Shown: piece by piece, positions 42,648 through 51,466 of the stretch
Position numbering within the stretch: the first letter of the stretch is position 1
Layout of the letters: the number at the start of each line of letters is the position of its first letter
Assembly (NCBI RefSeq): GCF_016195855.1
Contig: NZ_JACPYU010000015.1
Location: 124,001 to 188,000, forward strand
Direction of reading: 5' to 3'
DNA length: 64,000 nt
Origin: Aquabacterium sp.
Lineage (GTDB): Bacteria; Pseudomonadota; Gammaproteobacteria; Burkholderiales; Burkholderiaceae_C
Notes under the pieces: generated by a model
Seen by the model: only the letters and a program-made list of their open reading frames with translations
Database searches by the model: none
Told to the model about the DNA's origin: nothing
Translations under genes and position numbers: made by a program

Positions 42648-42702
42648 GCCCTCATCATGAACGAATACCCACCTTTTCGGTGTTCGTTCACCTGATGAGG
42701 GC
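42648..42702 (+). repeat. Long hairpin between epsD and the first glycosyltransferase gene
   Basis: GCCCTCATCA (42648-42657) pairs with TGATGAGGGC (42693-42702) and, directly inside, TGAACGAA (42658-42665) with TTCGTTCA (42683-42690), giving about 18 bp of stem with a 2-base bulge and a 17-base loop. No T-run follows, so it is not a classic terminator. It may stabilise the epsD message or act as an attenuator. Confidence 0.75.
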
Positions 42703-42779
42703 ATGTGGTTGGGAGATGTGCCATCTCATGGGGGTGGACCAGAAAGACAAAACGAAGACTCAATTTAGTCCAACTCGAC

Positions 42780-43961
42780 ATGAAGACACTGCGCATTCTC
42801 GGTACTCGCGGCATCCCCGCGGCCCACGGTGGCTTCGAGACGTTTGCCGAGCATCTGGCGCTGTATCTGCGTGATCGGGGTTGGCGAGTTGTCGTTTACT
42901 GCCAGGAAATCGGGCAAGCCCCGACGGGGCATGACACCTGGCAGGGCATCGAGCGTGTGCGGATCTCCGTCCCTGGAGACAACTCGATTTCCACCATGCG
43001 GTTTGACTGGCTGTCCATCCTGGACGCGGCCAAACACAATGACCTGTGCCTGACCCTGGGCTACAACACGGCCATCTTCAATACCGTGCTGCGCCTCAAA
43101 GGGGTCCCCAATATCTTCAACATGGACGGCATCGAATGGATCCGTGCCAAGTGGAGCAAACCGGCCAAAACCTGGTTCTGGATGAACGACTGGTTCGGCT
43201 GCTGGCTGGGTAACCACCTGATCGCCGACAACCCGGCCATCAAAACCCACCTGATGACGCGCGTGCCCGCCGACAAGATCACCATGATCCCCTACGGCGC
43301 CGTACCCGTGACCCAGGCGCCTGACGCCCCTGTTCGCCAATATGGCCTGGAGCCCGGTCGTTACCTGACCGTGATCGCCCGCCCTGAGCCCGAAAACTCC
43401 CTGCTGGAAATCGTCCAGGCCTTTTCGGCCAAACCCCGTGGCTACAAGCTGGCGGTATTGGGCACCTACCAGGCCAACAACCCGTATCACGCCGCCGTTC
43501 GCCAGGCCGCCAGCAAGGAAGTTGAATTCCTCGGCGCCATTTACGATGCGCCTACCGTACAAGCCCTGCGCTTTCACAGCGCGGCTTACGTGCATGGCCA
43601 TCAAGTGGGCGGCACCAACCCCTCGCTCGTCGAGGCACTGGGCGCGGGTAATGCCGTGATCGCCCACGACAACCGCTTCAACCGCTGGGTGGCCGGCCAG
43701 GGTGCCAGCTACTTTGACTCGGTAGACAAGCTGTCCACCTGCTTTGACCAACTGCTGTCGGACAACGGCACGCTCAGCCGCATGCGTCAGGCCAGCCGCG
43801 ACCGTTTCGAACAAGCCTTGACCTGGCCCATCGTGCTCTCGCAGTACGAAGACCTGCTGATGCGCTTCCTGCCCTCCAACCAGCCCGCACGCCGCGAGTT
43901 TCACGAAACCGGCATGGGCCTGGCAGCCAAGCAACGCAAGGCCACCCACAAAGCCAAGTAA
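42780..43961 (+). CDS. DUF1972-type glycosyltransferase (GT4-like, probable rhamnosyltransferase)
   Basis: The 393-residue enzyme begins with the family signature LRILGTRGIPAAHGGFETFAEHL, which marks the DUF1972 N-terminal domain joined to a GT-B C-terminal half. The second half shows YLTVIARPEPENS, the donor-site VGGTNPSLVEALGAGNAVIAHDN and a typical ASRDRF end. Homologues such as WchF transfer rhamnose in capsule synthesis; the donor here is not certain. ATG at 42780 is used because the family starts there. It follows epsD after 141 bases and precedes a GT2 enzyme by 13. Confidence 0.86.
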   Translation: MKTLRILGTRGIPAAHGGFETFAEHLALYLRDRGWRVVVYCQEIGQAPTGHDTWQGIERVRISVPGDNSISTMRFDWLSILDAAKHNDLCLTLGYNTAIFNTVLRLKGVPNIFNMDGIEWIRAKWSKPAKTWFWMNDWFGCWLGNHLIADNPAIKTHLMTRVPADKITMIPYGAVPVTQAPDAPVRQYGLEPGRYLTVIARPEPENSLLEIVQAFSAKPRGYKLAVLGTYQANNPYHAAVRQAASKEVEFLGAIYDAPTVQALRFHSAAYVHGHQVGGTNPSLVEALGAGNAVIAHDNRFNRWVAGQGASYFDSVDKLSTCFDQLLSDNGTLSRMRQASRDRFEQALTWPIVLSQYEDLLMRFLPSNQPARREFHETGMGLAAKQRKATHKAK

Positions 43962-43974
43962 GCGCAACGACAGC

Positions 43975-44955
43975 ATGCCATCCCGACTTGCCGTTGTGCT
44001 GGTCAACTGGAATGGCTGGCGGGACACGATCGAGTGTCTTGAAAGCCTGCTCCCTACCCTGCCCGATGATGCCCGCGTACTGGTTTGCGACAACGCATCC
44101 AGCGACGACTCCCTGCGCCACCTTGCCGACTGGGCCAAGCAACGGGCAGGCGGGCCAGTCGCGTTTGCACGTTACGACCGGGCTCAGGCGGAGCGCGGTG
44201 GCCAGGCTCAAGACCCTCAAGTGGTCCTGATCGACACCGGCGGCAACCTGGGCTTTGCTGGCGGCAACAACGTTGGCATACGCTATGCCCTGGCAAGCGG
44301 CTTTGACTACATCTGGCTGCTCAACAACGACACCATTGTGGATGAGCACACTGCATCCGCCCTCATCGAACGCATGCAGGCCGACCCACGCATCGGCATG
44401 TGCGGCTCGACCATGTACTACTACGACACCCCCAAGATCGTGCAGTGCCTGGCCGGATCCAGCTTCGACTTCGACGCGGCCGTCGGCACGCCTGTCGGCT
44501 ACGGCAAGCCTTATGACCCTGCCACACCCATTGAGGCCGTGGAAAGCCGCCTGGACCACATTGCCGGCGCCTCGATGATGGTCTCCAGAGCTTTCGTCGA
44601 GCAGGTTGGCCTGATGGAAGAAGCCTACTTCCTGTATTTCGAAGAGATCGACTGGGCCGTGCGCGCCAAGGGCCGCTTCACGCTGGCCTGGGCACCTCGC
44701 AGCTTCGTCTGGCACAAGGAGGGCGGCTCAATCGGCTCCAGCCACCGCAGCCGGCCTTCGGATCGTTCACTGCGCCACATTCTCGTGAACCGGCTCCGCT
44801 TCACGCACAAGCTGGCGCCGCAACACGAACGCACGGTGCGACGGCACATGACATGGGAAACGCTGGTCTACCTCAAGCGCCGCGACTGGCATGCTGCCCA
44901 GATCTACGCCTTCGCCCTGACCGGATGGCGCTTCCTGCTGCCCCCCGGCCTGTGA
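43975..44955 (+). CDS. Family-2 glycosyltransferase
   Basis: The 326-residue GT-A enzyme has the nucleotide-sugar fold: LAVVLVNWNGWRDTIECLESLL, CDNASSDDS, NLGFAGGNNVGIRYAL, and WLLNNDTIVD, where NNDT serves as the DxD metal site. The acceptor-side base lies in YFLYFEEIDWAVRAK. These motifs match the WbbL/rhamnosyl group of GT2. Soluble, with only a peripheral hydrophobic C-terminus. It ends 12 bases before the convergent GT4 gene, so plus-strand transcription of this block stops here. Confidence 0.88.
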   Translation: MPSRLAVVLVNWNGWRDTIECLESLLPTLPDDARVLVCDNASSDDSLRHLADWAKQRAGGPVAFARYDRAQAERGGQAQDPQVVLIDTGGNLGFAGGNNVGIRYALASGFDYIWLLNNDTIVDEHTASALIERMQADPRIGMCGSTMYYYDTPKIVQCLAGSSFDFDAAVGTPVGYGKPYDPATPIEAVESRLDHIAGASMMVSRAFVEQVGLMEEAYFLYFEEIDWAVRAKGRFTLAWAPRSFVWHKEGGSIGSSHRSRPSDRSLRHILVNRLRFTHKLAPQHERTVRRHMTWETLVYLKRRDWHAAQIYAFALTGWRFLLPPGL

Positions 44956-44967
44956 CCCGACGGTGAT

Positions 44968-46179
44968 CTAGAGATGGCTGCGCATCACGCGCAGCACCTC
45001 ACCGGCCCGGGCATAACCGAACTCCGCCCGCGCACGCTGGCGTGCCAGCAAGTCCTCGCCATCCGTCAACGGCCCTGCTTGCAATGCCCGCTCAATGGCT
45101 TGCGCAAACGCTTCAGGCTCCGACGCAATCGCAAAACAGGCCGCCACGTGCGCCGGCAGGCCGGCCACACCTTGAGGCGCAGACACCAGCCGCCCGGGGG
45201 CGTACAGCATCTCCACCGATTTCACGTTCACGCCGCTGCCGCCGAAAATCGGGTTGACCAGCACCCGCGCATTGCGCAGCACCGGTGCCACATCAGGCGG
45301 GTTCTCCAGCAAGACCACGTTGCGCGATTCGGCCACCGCCTGCACGATGGCAGGCGAAGGTGCGCTACCAGCCACCTGCAAACGCAAGGCTGGATGTTGT
45401 TGGCGCAAGCGCGGCCACACCTCCTTGAGCAACCACAAGACGCCCTCCACATTGTTGGGCGTGCGCAGGTTACCCAGATAGGCCACATCGAACTCCGGCT
45501 CATGGTCCAACGGTGCCAGCAAGGTATTTGCTTTCTCAGGCTGCACCAGCGGCGGCAGCCAGGCGCCTTGCGTGAAACCTTGTTCGCGCCACCAGTTCAG
45601 GTCGTCCATCGAGATGTCGAATGCCACCCGCGCCTTGCGCCAGGTGTCGAACTCCACGCGCTTGAGATGCGGCAAGTTCAGGCTCCAGGCGATCCGGTCA
45701 CGCCAGGATGTGGCACGCGACACCTGCCCACGCATGTAGCGGTGCTCGATGTTGTGACTGCGGTAGAACAAGGGCACGCCATAACGTGCTGCCGCGGCCT
45801 GCGCCAGCCAGGCCGGGTACACCGCATCCTGCCACACGGCCTGGGGTTTGAACGCGTCCAGGCTACGCCAGATCTCGGCCAGCTCCGCACCATTCGGGAT
45901 TCGCGAAGCCACATGCGAGGGCCAGCGCGCCAGGCGGGCCAGGCGCTTGAAGCGATCTGGCCACGAGCCCGTGATCGGCAAGGCATGCACCACCGATGCC
46001 ACGCCGCGCAAAGCATCCACATGCGCTTGAGGCAAACCGCGCCCTTGCTCGGCATACCAGGTCACCAGCGCCAGGTCAGCGCCTGCCGCCTTCAAGGCAT
46101 TCAAGCGCGCCCAATCATCCACCAGCCCGCCATGCGTGGCGGGGTAAGGCATCTGGCAGGAAAAATACGCGATCCGCAT
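44968..46179 (-). CDS. Glycosyltransferase, GT4 family, last gene of the minus-strand operon
   Basis: This GT-B enzyme of about 403 residues opens with MRIAYFSCQMPYPATHGGLVDDW and has the acceptor-side YRSHNIEHRYM. The C-terminal donor domain shows VAYLGNLRTPNNVEGVLWLL and LVNPIFGGSGVNVKSVEML, where GSGVNVK..E is the usual donor-binding Glu region. ATG at 46179 overlaps the stop of the upstream gene (TGATG). A start 14 codons earlier overlaps the preceding gene and lacks family sequence. Donor and linkage are unknown. Confidence 0.86.
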   Translation of the reverse strand: MRIAYFSCQMPYPATHGGLVDDWARLNALKAAGADLALVTWYAEQGRGLPQAHVDALRGVASVVHALPITGSWPDRFKRLARLARWPSHVASRIPNGAELAEIWRSLDAFKPQAVWQDAVYPAWLAQAAAARYGVPLFYRSHNIEHRYMRGQVSRATSWRDRIAWSLNLPHLKRVEFDTWRKARVAFDISMDDLNWWREQGFTQGAWLPPLVQPEKANTLLAPLDHEPEFDVAYLGNLRTPNNVEGVLWLLKEVWPRLRQQHPALRLQVAGSAPSPAIVQAVAESRNVVLLENPPDVAPVLRNARVLVNPIFGGSGVNVKSVEMLYAPGRLVSAPQGVAGLPAHVAACFAIASEPEAFAQAIERALQAGPLTDGEDLLARQRARAEFGYARAGEVLRVMRSHL

Positions 46180-47252
46180 CACGGTGACGGCGTTTGAGTT
46201 GCGCGGCACACGGCCTGGCAACGCGCCAGGATCGTGCGGGCAAACGTGTCGTACCGATACGCGGTTTGCGCAAACTCACGGGCCTTCACGCCCATTTGCT
46301 GCACCAGCGCATCGTCAGTGGCCAGCCGGTCCATGGCTTGTCGCAGCGAGCGCGCATCCTGTGCATCGATCCAGATGCCAAAACCCAAGGCCTCGATGTC
46401 GATGTCCACCGAGGCATTGCGGGTCATGATCACCGGCTTGCCACAGGCCATCGCATCGAGCAGGCTGGTCAAGCCAGCCAGGCCCTGCACATGCTGCATG
46501 GGAATCACGATCGCACGGGCGTCCCGGTACACCGAGGTCAGCTGCCCATAACTCAAGGCATGGCCCGAGCGATCACTCACCACGGTCACGCAACTGGCGT
46601 CCGCCTGATGAGGCTTCGTTTGCTCCGAGCAGACGATCACGGTGCGATGCTGTCCTTGGGCTGCGCAATCGGCCAGCAGCTGATGGTCACGGTTGGCCTT
46701 GCCCGCACTGACAAAATAGTTGCGCCCAAAACCATGATCCCAGACTGGCTGCTGGTCATAGAAGGCCAGGTCCACCCCCCAGTCAACCGTCTCCATGCGG
46801 TCTTTCAGGGCAGGCCATGCCGCCCGGGCATGCTCGCACGCCTGCCGACTGAGAAAGAGCAGGCTGTCATGGCCCCTGACAAAGCGCTCGCCACCCCGCA
46901 ACCGGCCCGAGACAGGGTGATGGATCACCGCCACGATCGGTTTGCGAAACAAGCCCAGCGTGCGCAAACGGGACAACAACCAGGTCTCGCTCTGACATGC
47001 CGAATAGACCACGTCGAAACGATGCTGCTGCAGCAGCACGGCCACTTGCGTGCGCAGCGAGGCAGACAGCGTGGCCCCATGAAACGGGAAGACCACCGCC
47101 TGTGCACCCATGGCCTTGAACAAAGACGCACCCCATGAATGCTGCGCGGGGTAACTGCCCTCGGCAATCAACTTGAGCGCCGTCGATATCGAATAGTCGT
47201 TCAGCACGGCAACACGCATCGTGTCGGGCGTCGTCGCTTGCGCTTTCACCAT
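46179..47252 (-). CDS. Glycosyltransferase, GT4 family
   Basis: The 357-residue enzyme starts near MRVAVLNDYSISTALKL and contains a Rossmann-type acceptor half and a donor half with QHVQGLAGLTSLLDAMACGKPVIMTRN (Glu replaced by Asp in the usual E-x7-E site) and RNASVDIDIEALGFGIW. The ATG at 47252 has GAGG at correct distance and follows the upstream stop by seven bases; ATG 47219 is an alternative. The donor-site substitution is noted but may not affect function. Part of the minus-strand operon. Confidence 0.83.
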   Translation of the reverse strand: MVKAQATTPDTMRVAVLNDYSISTALKLIAEGSYPAQHSWGASLFKAMGAQAVVFPFHGATLSASLRTQVAVLLQQHRFDVVYSACQSETWLLSRLRTLGLFRKPIVAVIHHPVSGRLRGGERFVRGHDSLLFLSRQACEHARAAWPALKDRMETVDWGVDLAFYDQQPVWDHGFGRNYFVSAGKANRDHQLLADCAAQGQHRTVIVCSEQTKPHQADASCVTVVSDRSGHALSYGQLTSVYRDARAIVIPMQHVQGLAGLTSLLDAMACGKPVIMTRNASVDIDIEALGFGIWIDAQDARSLRQAMDRLATDDALVQQMGVKAREFAQTAYRYDTFARTILARCQAVCRATQTPSP

Positions 47253-47259
47253 GGCCGCC

Positions 47260-48390
47260 TCACCGAGTCTGCAGGGACAAGAGCCCCCGCATCAGCACGT
47301 CGGCCGAGCGCCGCCACGCGAACTGCTCTACCTGGGTCTGCGCACGTTGTACCAATTGCGCACGCGCAGCCGGCGTCATGGCCAAGGCGCTCTTCATGGT
47401 CTCGAACAACTCGTCGGTCGACGCCGGGTTGAACAACAGGGCGCCATCACCCGCCACCTCAGGCAAGGACGTGGTGTTGGACGTGATCACCGGCACGCCG
47501 CTGGCCATGGCCTCCGCAACCGGCATGCCAAAGCCCTCGGCAAACGCCGGGTACACAAAAAGCCCTGCATGCCGAATCACGGCTGGCAGCACGTCGTCCC
47601 CCAGATGGCTGAACAGCATCACCTGGTTGGCCTTGGCCGCACGCTCGATCGCCTGCTTCACATCGGGAAAGCCTGGGTCTTCCTGCCCGACGATCACCAG
47701 TGGCGGTGCTGTGGGCCCCAAGCGCGCCCAGGCCTCGATCAAGGCCAGATGGTTCTTTCTGGGCTCAAGCCGTCCCACCACCAGGATGTAATGCCCGGAC
47801 ACCAGGCCCAGATCAGCCACCTGCTGTGCGCCATCCTGGCCCGGGTAAAAGCGCAGGCGGTCTACACCGTTGTAGGTCACCTGCACCTTGCCTGGCTCCA
47901 CGCCATACAAGCGGCACAACTCGCTCTTGGAGTATTGGCTGACGGTCAACAACAGCGCCGCCCGCTGGGCCGCCATGCGGAACGTGAAGCGGGCCTCCTT
48001 GACGAAGCCAGGTGAGAAGAACTGCGGATGGGTCTCGAACAGCACGTCGTGGATCGTGCAGGCCACGGCCGAGGGCCGGACAAATGGCACGCGGTATTGC
48101 GTGTGCAGCACATCGATCCGATGGCGCCAGCACAGGTAAGGCAAGCGCAAGCCCAGGCGCACCAGGCCATGGCTGCCTGGCATGTGCACCAGCTTCACAT
48201 TCGCCAACCTGAACTCGCTGTGCTGAGCAGCCAGGGATGCGGTGTCACCCAGAAAGAACACGAAATCGACATCCGGGCAGGCCTTGATGGCCTCCCTGTA
48301 GATGTTCAGAACATGGCTTCTGGATCCCTGAAATATCCCGTCCCATTCGTGAAAGTCGACGCCCAACCTGAATCGTTTGCCAGGGTTCAT
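47260..48390 (-). CDS. Glycosyltransferase, GT4 family (mannosyltransferase-like)
   Basis: The 376-residue enzyme is a regular GT4: FRLGVDFHEWDGIFQGSRSHV at the N-terminus, then HTQYRVPF, TVSQYSKSELCRLYG and VTYNGVDRLRF. The donor domain has YILVVGRLEPRKNHLALIEAW and the EX7E site FAEGFGMPVAEAMASGVPVITSN. LEPRKN is typical of mannosyltransferases, compatible with the GDP-mannose/GDP-fucose supply from gmd and fcl nearby. The ATG at 48390 is used; a TTG six bases upstream is possible. Nine bases separate it from epsG copy 1. Confidence 0.88.
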   Translation of the reverse strand: MNPGKRFRLGVDFHEWDGIFQGSRSHVLNIYREAIKACPDVDFVFFLGDTASLAAQHSEFRLANVKLVHMPGSHGLVRLGLRLPYLCWRHRIDVLHTQYRVPFVRPSAVACTIHDVLFETHPQFFSPGFVKEARFTFRMAAQRAALLLTVSQYSKSELCRLYGVEPGKVQVTYNGVDRLRFYPGQDGAQQVADLGLVSGHYILVVGRLEPRKNHLALIEAWARLGPTAPPLVIVGQEDPGFPDVKQAIERAAKANQVMLFSHLGDDVLPAVIRHAGLFVYPAFAEGFGMPVAEAMASGVPVITSNTTSLPEVAGDGALLFNPASTDELFETMKSALAMTPAARAQLVQRAQTQVEQFAWRRSADVLMRGLLSLQTR

Positions 48391-48399
48391 CGACAACGA

Positions 48400-49296
48400 T
48401 CAGTACTCGTTCATGACGACGCCGGCCATCTTGGTGGCGCCCCTGCTGAGCGGGCCAAGCAAATTGCGAAGGGAGTCTGTGCGGGTCTTGTCCTTGCGGG
48501 CAATGGCAATGGCCGCACCGCAACTGGCTGCGATCACACGCGCATCGATACCCGAGGAGGCAGACGGCGTATCCACGATGACGTAGTCGAACTTGCCTGG
48601 CAGATCCTTGAGCAACAAACCGAAGGTCTGCCCTTGCAGCAATTCCAGGGGGTTGGGTGGGACGATGCCGACCGGCAGCACAAAGAGGCTGGGCAGGCCC
48701 GTGACCTTGCGCAGCACATTGCCACCGGCGCGACGCGACAAGATACCGCTGAGGCCACCACGGTTCTCGACACCGAACACCTCGTGCAAACGGGGCGAGC
48801 GCATGTCCGCGTCGATCAGCAAGGTGCGGCCACCCAGCTGGCTGAGGACCACGGCGATGTTGGCCGCAAAAAACGTCTTGCCGTCGCCCGAATCAGTGCT
48901 GGTCACCGCCAGCGCCACACGCTGATCACGGTTGCTGAACACGGTGCTGCACAAATGGCTGCGGATACCCCGGAAGATCTCAGACTGCTCGCAGAAGGGC
49001 TTGTTGGCCACCACCAATTCATCGCTCAGACGAGCGAGGGACTGATTGGCATAGGGATAGTGGAACTGCTGGGCCAGCGCCCAGAGCACTTCGTCCTGAT
49101 TGGCCAGCCCCAGCGCCACGGCGGCTTCGCCGAACTTGACGTTGTGCTCGCGCTGGTAGGTCAGGATGTTTTCAACCTGTTCAGCAGACAGGTTGTTGGT
49201 CTCCCGGATGATGTCGCCAATCGACTTCTCCAGACCCGCTTCGCCAGCCTGTTGACCGACGAACGCGCTGGGCATGATTTCTGTGTCCATATTCAT
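48400..49296 (-). CDS. epsG: EpsG-type chain-length tyrosine-kinase-like ATPase, copy 1
   Basis: This cytoplasmic ATPase partners the Wzz-like EpsF to set polymer length. Residues 20-95 form an N-terminal domain like that of GspE/MshE proteins (SIGDIIRETNNLSAEQVENILTYQ and WALAQQFHYPY). The P-loop kinase core follows, with STDSGDGKT (133-141), the Walker A' LLIDADMRSP and YVIVDTPSAS. The tyrosine-rich C-terminal tail of classic BY-kinases is absent; the protein ends MAGVVMNEY. It lies behind epsF copy 1 and is about 298 residues. A close paralogue is at 62422-63288. Confidence 0.9.
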   Translation of the reverse strand: MNMDTEIMPSAFVGQQAGEAGLEKSIGDIIRETNNLSAEQVENILTYQREHNVKFGEAAVALGLANQDEVLWALAQQFHYPYANQSLARLSDELVVANKPFCEQSEIFRGIRSHLCSTVFSNRDQRVALAVTSTDSGDGKTFFAANIAVVLSQLGGRTLLIDADMRSPRLHEVFGVENRGGLSGILSRRAGGNVLRKVTGLPSLFVLPVGIVPPNPLELLQGQTFGLLLKDLPGKFDYVIVDTPSASSGIDARVIAASCGAAIAIARKDKTRTDSLRNLLGPLSRGATKMAGVVMNEY

Positions 49297-49308
49297 TCTT
49301 TACGACGT

Positions 49309-50739
49309 TCAGGCACCAGGGCCCGCAATGGCATTTGGCGAGGATTGAAGCAACCAGGGCCTGGCCTTGCGACCCAGCAGGCCCGACGGCGCATCCGCGG
49401 ATTTGAGCAGCACGCCGACCAGCGGCAGATTGAGCTCCATCAGAACGTCGTCGGTCGTGCGGATACGGCGATCATTGAGCTCGATCAGCAGGGCCACCGT
49501 CAGCGCCAGGATCAGGCCACCCACGATGCCCAGACCCATGTTGATCAGAATCTTGGGCGAGGAGGCCGAGGGGGAAGGCGATGCCACCTGAACAATGGAC
49601 ACATTGGTCTGGGTCGTCTGGCTCTCCATGCCAGCCTGAACCGCACGTGCCTGAGCCGCGTCGTATGCCTTCTGGAGGTTGTCCACGTCGCGCAGCAGCA
49701 CGGATGCCGAGTCACGGTTGGCACGCATCTGCAGGACCTTGGCACGCTGCGCTTCCAGCGCAGTACGTGCGCGGGTCAGGCGAGCCTCGTTGACGTTGTT
49801 GCTGAAGCCAACGCTGCTGGTCACCTTCTTCGTTTCCTCGGCAATGCGCTTGCGCAGCACCTTCATGTTGGCGCGGGTCTCGATGACTTGCGGGTGAGCA
49901 TCACCCAGACGCGACTCCATTTCCTCGGCCTTGGCCTCCAGACGCGCCAGATCGGCGGTCAGCGCGCCAACGACCTGGTTGGACAGCACGTCAGCCGAGC
50001 TGTCAACAGCACGCTTGGCCTGAATCTCGCGGTTACCGGATTCAGACTGCACGCCCTCCAGCAAGGTGACTTGTTGAGACAGATCGAGCAGCCGACCGTT
50101 TTCAATGTCCAGACGCTCGTCGGTGGCGATCAGGCCTTTTTCCTTCTGAAAATCAGACAGGCGGGCCTGTGCCTTTTCGAGCCTCTCGCGCAAACGGGCA
50201 GCGAGGCCGTCAAAAATGGCATTGAAGCGGCGGGCCGGATCCGTGCGCAGGTCAGCGGTCGTGTCGATGAAGCTTTCTGCGTAGCCATTGGCCAGCGCAG
50301 CCGCGAACTGCGGGTCCGTCGACTCGTAGCTGACCGTGATGACGTTCGACTCACGAGCGGGCTTGACCGTCAGGTTCTTGGCCAGGATGCCAGCCAGCCA
50401 GGACTCGAAAGAGCCCACCCCTTTGGTCGCTTCGCGCCATTGCGCCTGCATACCGGGGTTGTCACCCATCTTCAGGCGACGGATCACCTGGATGGCCACA
50501 CGCTCGCTGGACAGCAGATCGACCTGCGTGGCCATGTAGCTGGGCGACATCATCGCTGGCAGCACCATGCCGATCATGGGATCGGGCGACTTCACGTCAA
50601 TCAGCACCTGAGCTGAGGAGGTGTACTTCTTGGGCAACAACACGCACGCCAAAGCAGCAATGGCCACCACCGTGAAAAAGACGGAAAGCAACACAACCCA
50701 CCGGGCTTTGAGGATTGCATAAATCTGGCTTATCGACAT
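49309..50739 (-). CDS. epsF: EpsF-type chain-length determinant (Wzz family), copy 1
   Basis: This inner-membrane polysaccharide co-polymerase of 476 residues has an N-terminal helix (about 16-34), a large periplasmic coiled region (about 60-420) and a second helix (about 425-445, GLGIVGGLILALTVALL). The opening KARWVVLLSVFFTVVAIAAL and VLLPKKYTSSAQVLIDVKSPDPMIGM is characteristic, and the coiled-coil middle contains DFQKEKGLIATDERLDIENGRL. A cytoplasmic tail follows. It controls polymer length together with EpsG. Copy 2 (60974-62401) shares the same layout and many identical segments. Confidence 0.92.
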   Translation of the reverse strand: MSISQIYAILKARWVVLLSVFFTVVAIAALACVLLPKKYTSSAQVLIDVKSPDPMIGMVLPAMMSPSYMATQVDLLSSERVAIQVIRRLKMGDNPGMQAQWREATKGVGSFESWLAGILAKNLTVKPARESNVITVSYESTDPQFAAALANGYAESFIDTTADLRTDPARRFNAIFDGLAARLRERLEKAQARLSDFQKEKGLIATDERLDIENGRLLDLSQQVTLLEGVQSESGNREIQAKRAVDSSADVLSNQVVGALTADLARLEAKAEEMESRLGDAHPQVIETRANMKVLRKRIAEETKKVTSSVGFSNNVNEARLTRARTALEAQRAKVLQMRANRDSASVLLRDVDNLQKAYDAAQARAVQAGMESQTTQTNVSIVQVASPSPSASSPKILINMGLGIVGGLILALTVALLIELNDRRIRTTDDVLMELNLPLVGVLLKSADAPSGLLGRKARPWLLQSSPNAIAGPGA

Positions 50740-50779
50740 GCCTCAACCTTAAATAACTAATTGATACCGAACCGTGTGA

Positions 50780-51466
50780 TCACGACCCAAAGAAACGTGG
50801 CCGGAACGCCGACGGTATTTGCTGCTCCAGATCCCGGATGAATGCATCATGCACCTGCTCTGCCGCATGGGCATCGCGGCTTGCCGACGAAACCCGGACC
50901 AGCATGCCATCCGCAATTTGCCCGTGCAGGCCGAAACGCAGTTGCGCGAGTTTTCTGCCCAAACCGGGCAAGGTCGCCTTGTCATCCAGGGTGACCCAAT
51001 ATGAAATGTGCTCGACGTAGTTTTCGCGCGTGCCAACCAGCTGGCGCATGGTCAGGGCGTGGTTGGCCAGCTGTGCCTGGTGAATACCCAACTCCCGAAC
51101 CGTGAAGCCCTGGCCGGTATAACAGAATTCGGGGCGGTGGGCCGCCGTCGATTCAGAGTTCTGGTCTTTGCCGTAAGCAACAGTCAGCATCACAATTTGG
51201 CCCTTGTCGTTGACGTACCCGCGCGCCAGGGTCTCCGAATAAGCCGATTCGATCACCTTCTGCACGGTGGGGTCCGGCAAAACGGGCCGCAAGGAGGGCA
51301 CCTCCTTCCACCCGCCAAACTGGGTGGGAATCAACTGGTCCAGCACGACCTTCGGCCTGATATCGGCCAAACTCTGCGTAGGCTTGAGCGCCTCGGCGCA
51401 ATACGCGGCGCCGAACATGCATCCGCAGGCCAGTACGAGACCGACAAAGCTATTCTTCGCAGCCAT
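50780..51466 (-). CDS. epsI: Exosortase-associated protein EpsI (B type), copy 1
   Basis: This 228-residue exported protein of the EpsI family is always linked to exosortases. An N-terminal membrane helix or signal (FVGLVLACGCMFGAAYCAEAL) leads into a domain with the family motif HRPEFCYTGQGF, whose Cys is invariant. IVMLTVAYGKDQNSES precedes it and VEHISYWVTLDD follows. The start codon overlaps the exosortase stop (TGATG). It is thought to help the exosortase or polymer release; the mechanism is unknown. It precedes epsF copy 1 by 40 bases. Confidence 0.9.
   Translation of the reverse strand: MAAKNSFVGLVLACGCMFGAAYCAEALKPTQSLADIRPKVVLDQLIPTQFGGWKEVPSLRPVLPDPTVQKVIESAYSETLARGYVNDKGQIVMLTVAYGKDQNSESTAAHRPEFCYTGQGFTVRELGIHQAQLANHALTMRQLVGTRENYVEHISYWVTLDDKATLPGLGRKLAQLRFGLHGQIADGMLVRVSSASRDAHAAEQVHDAFIRDLEQQIPSAFRPRFFGS

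Noticed and set aside
48028..50616. An 862-codon plus-strand frame across epsG and epsF copy 1
   Set aside because: It is fully antisense to well-recognised proteins and its product is His/Gln/Arg-rich with no domain.
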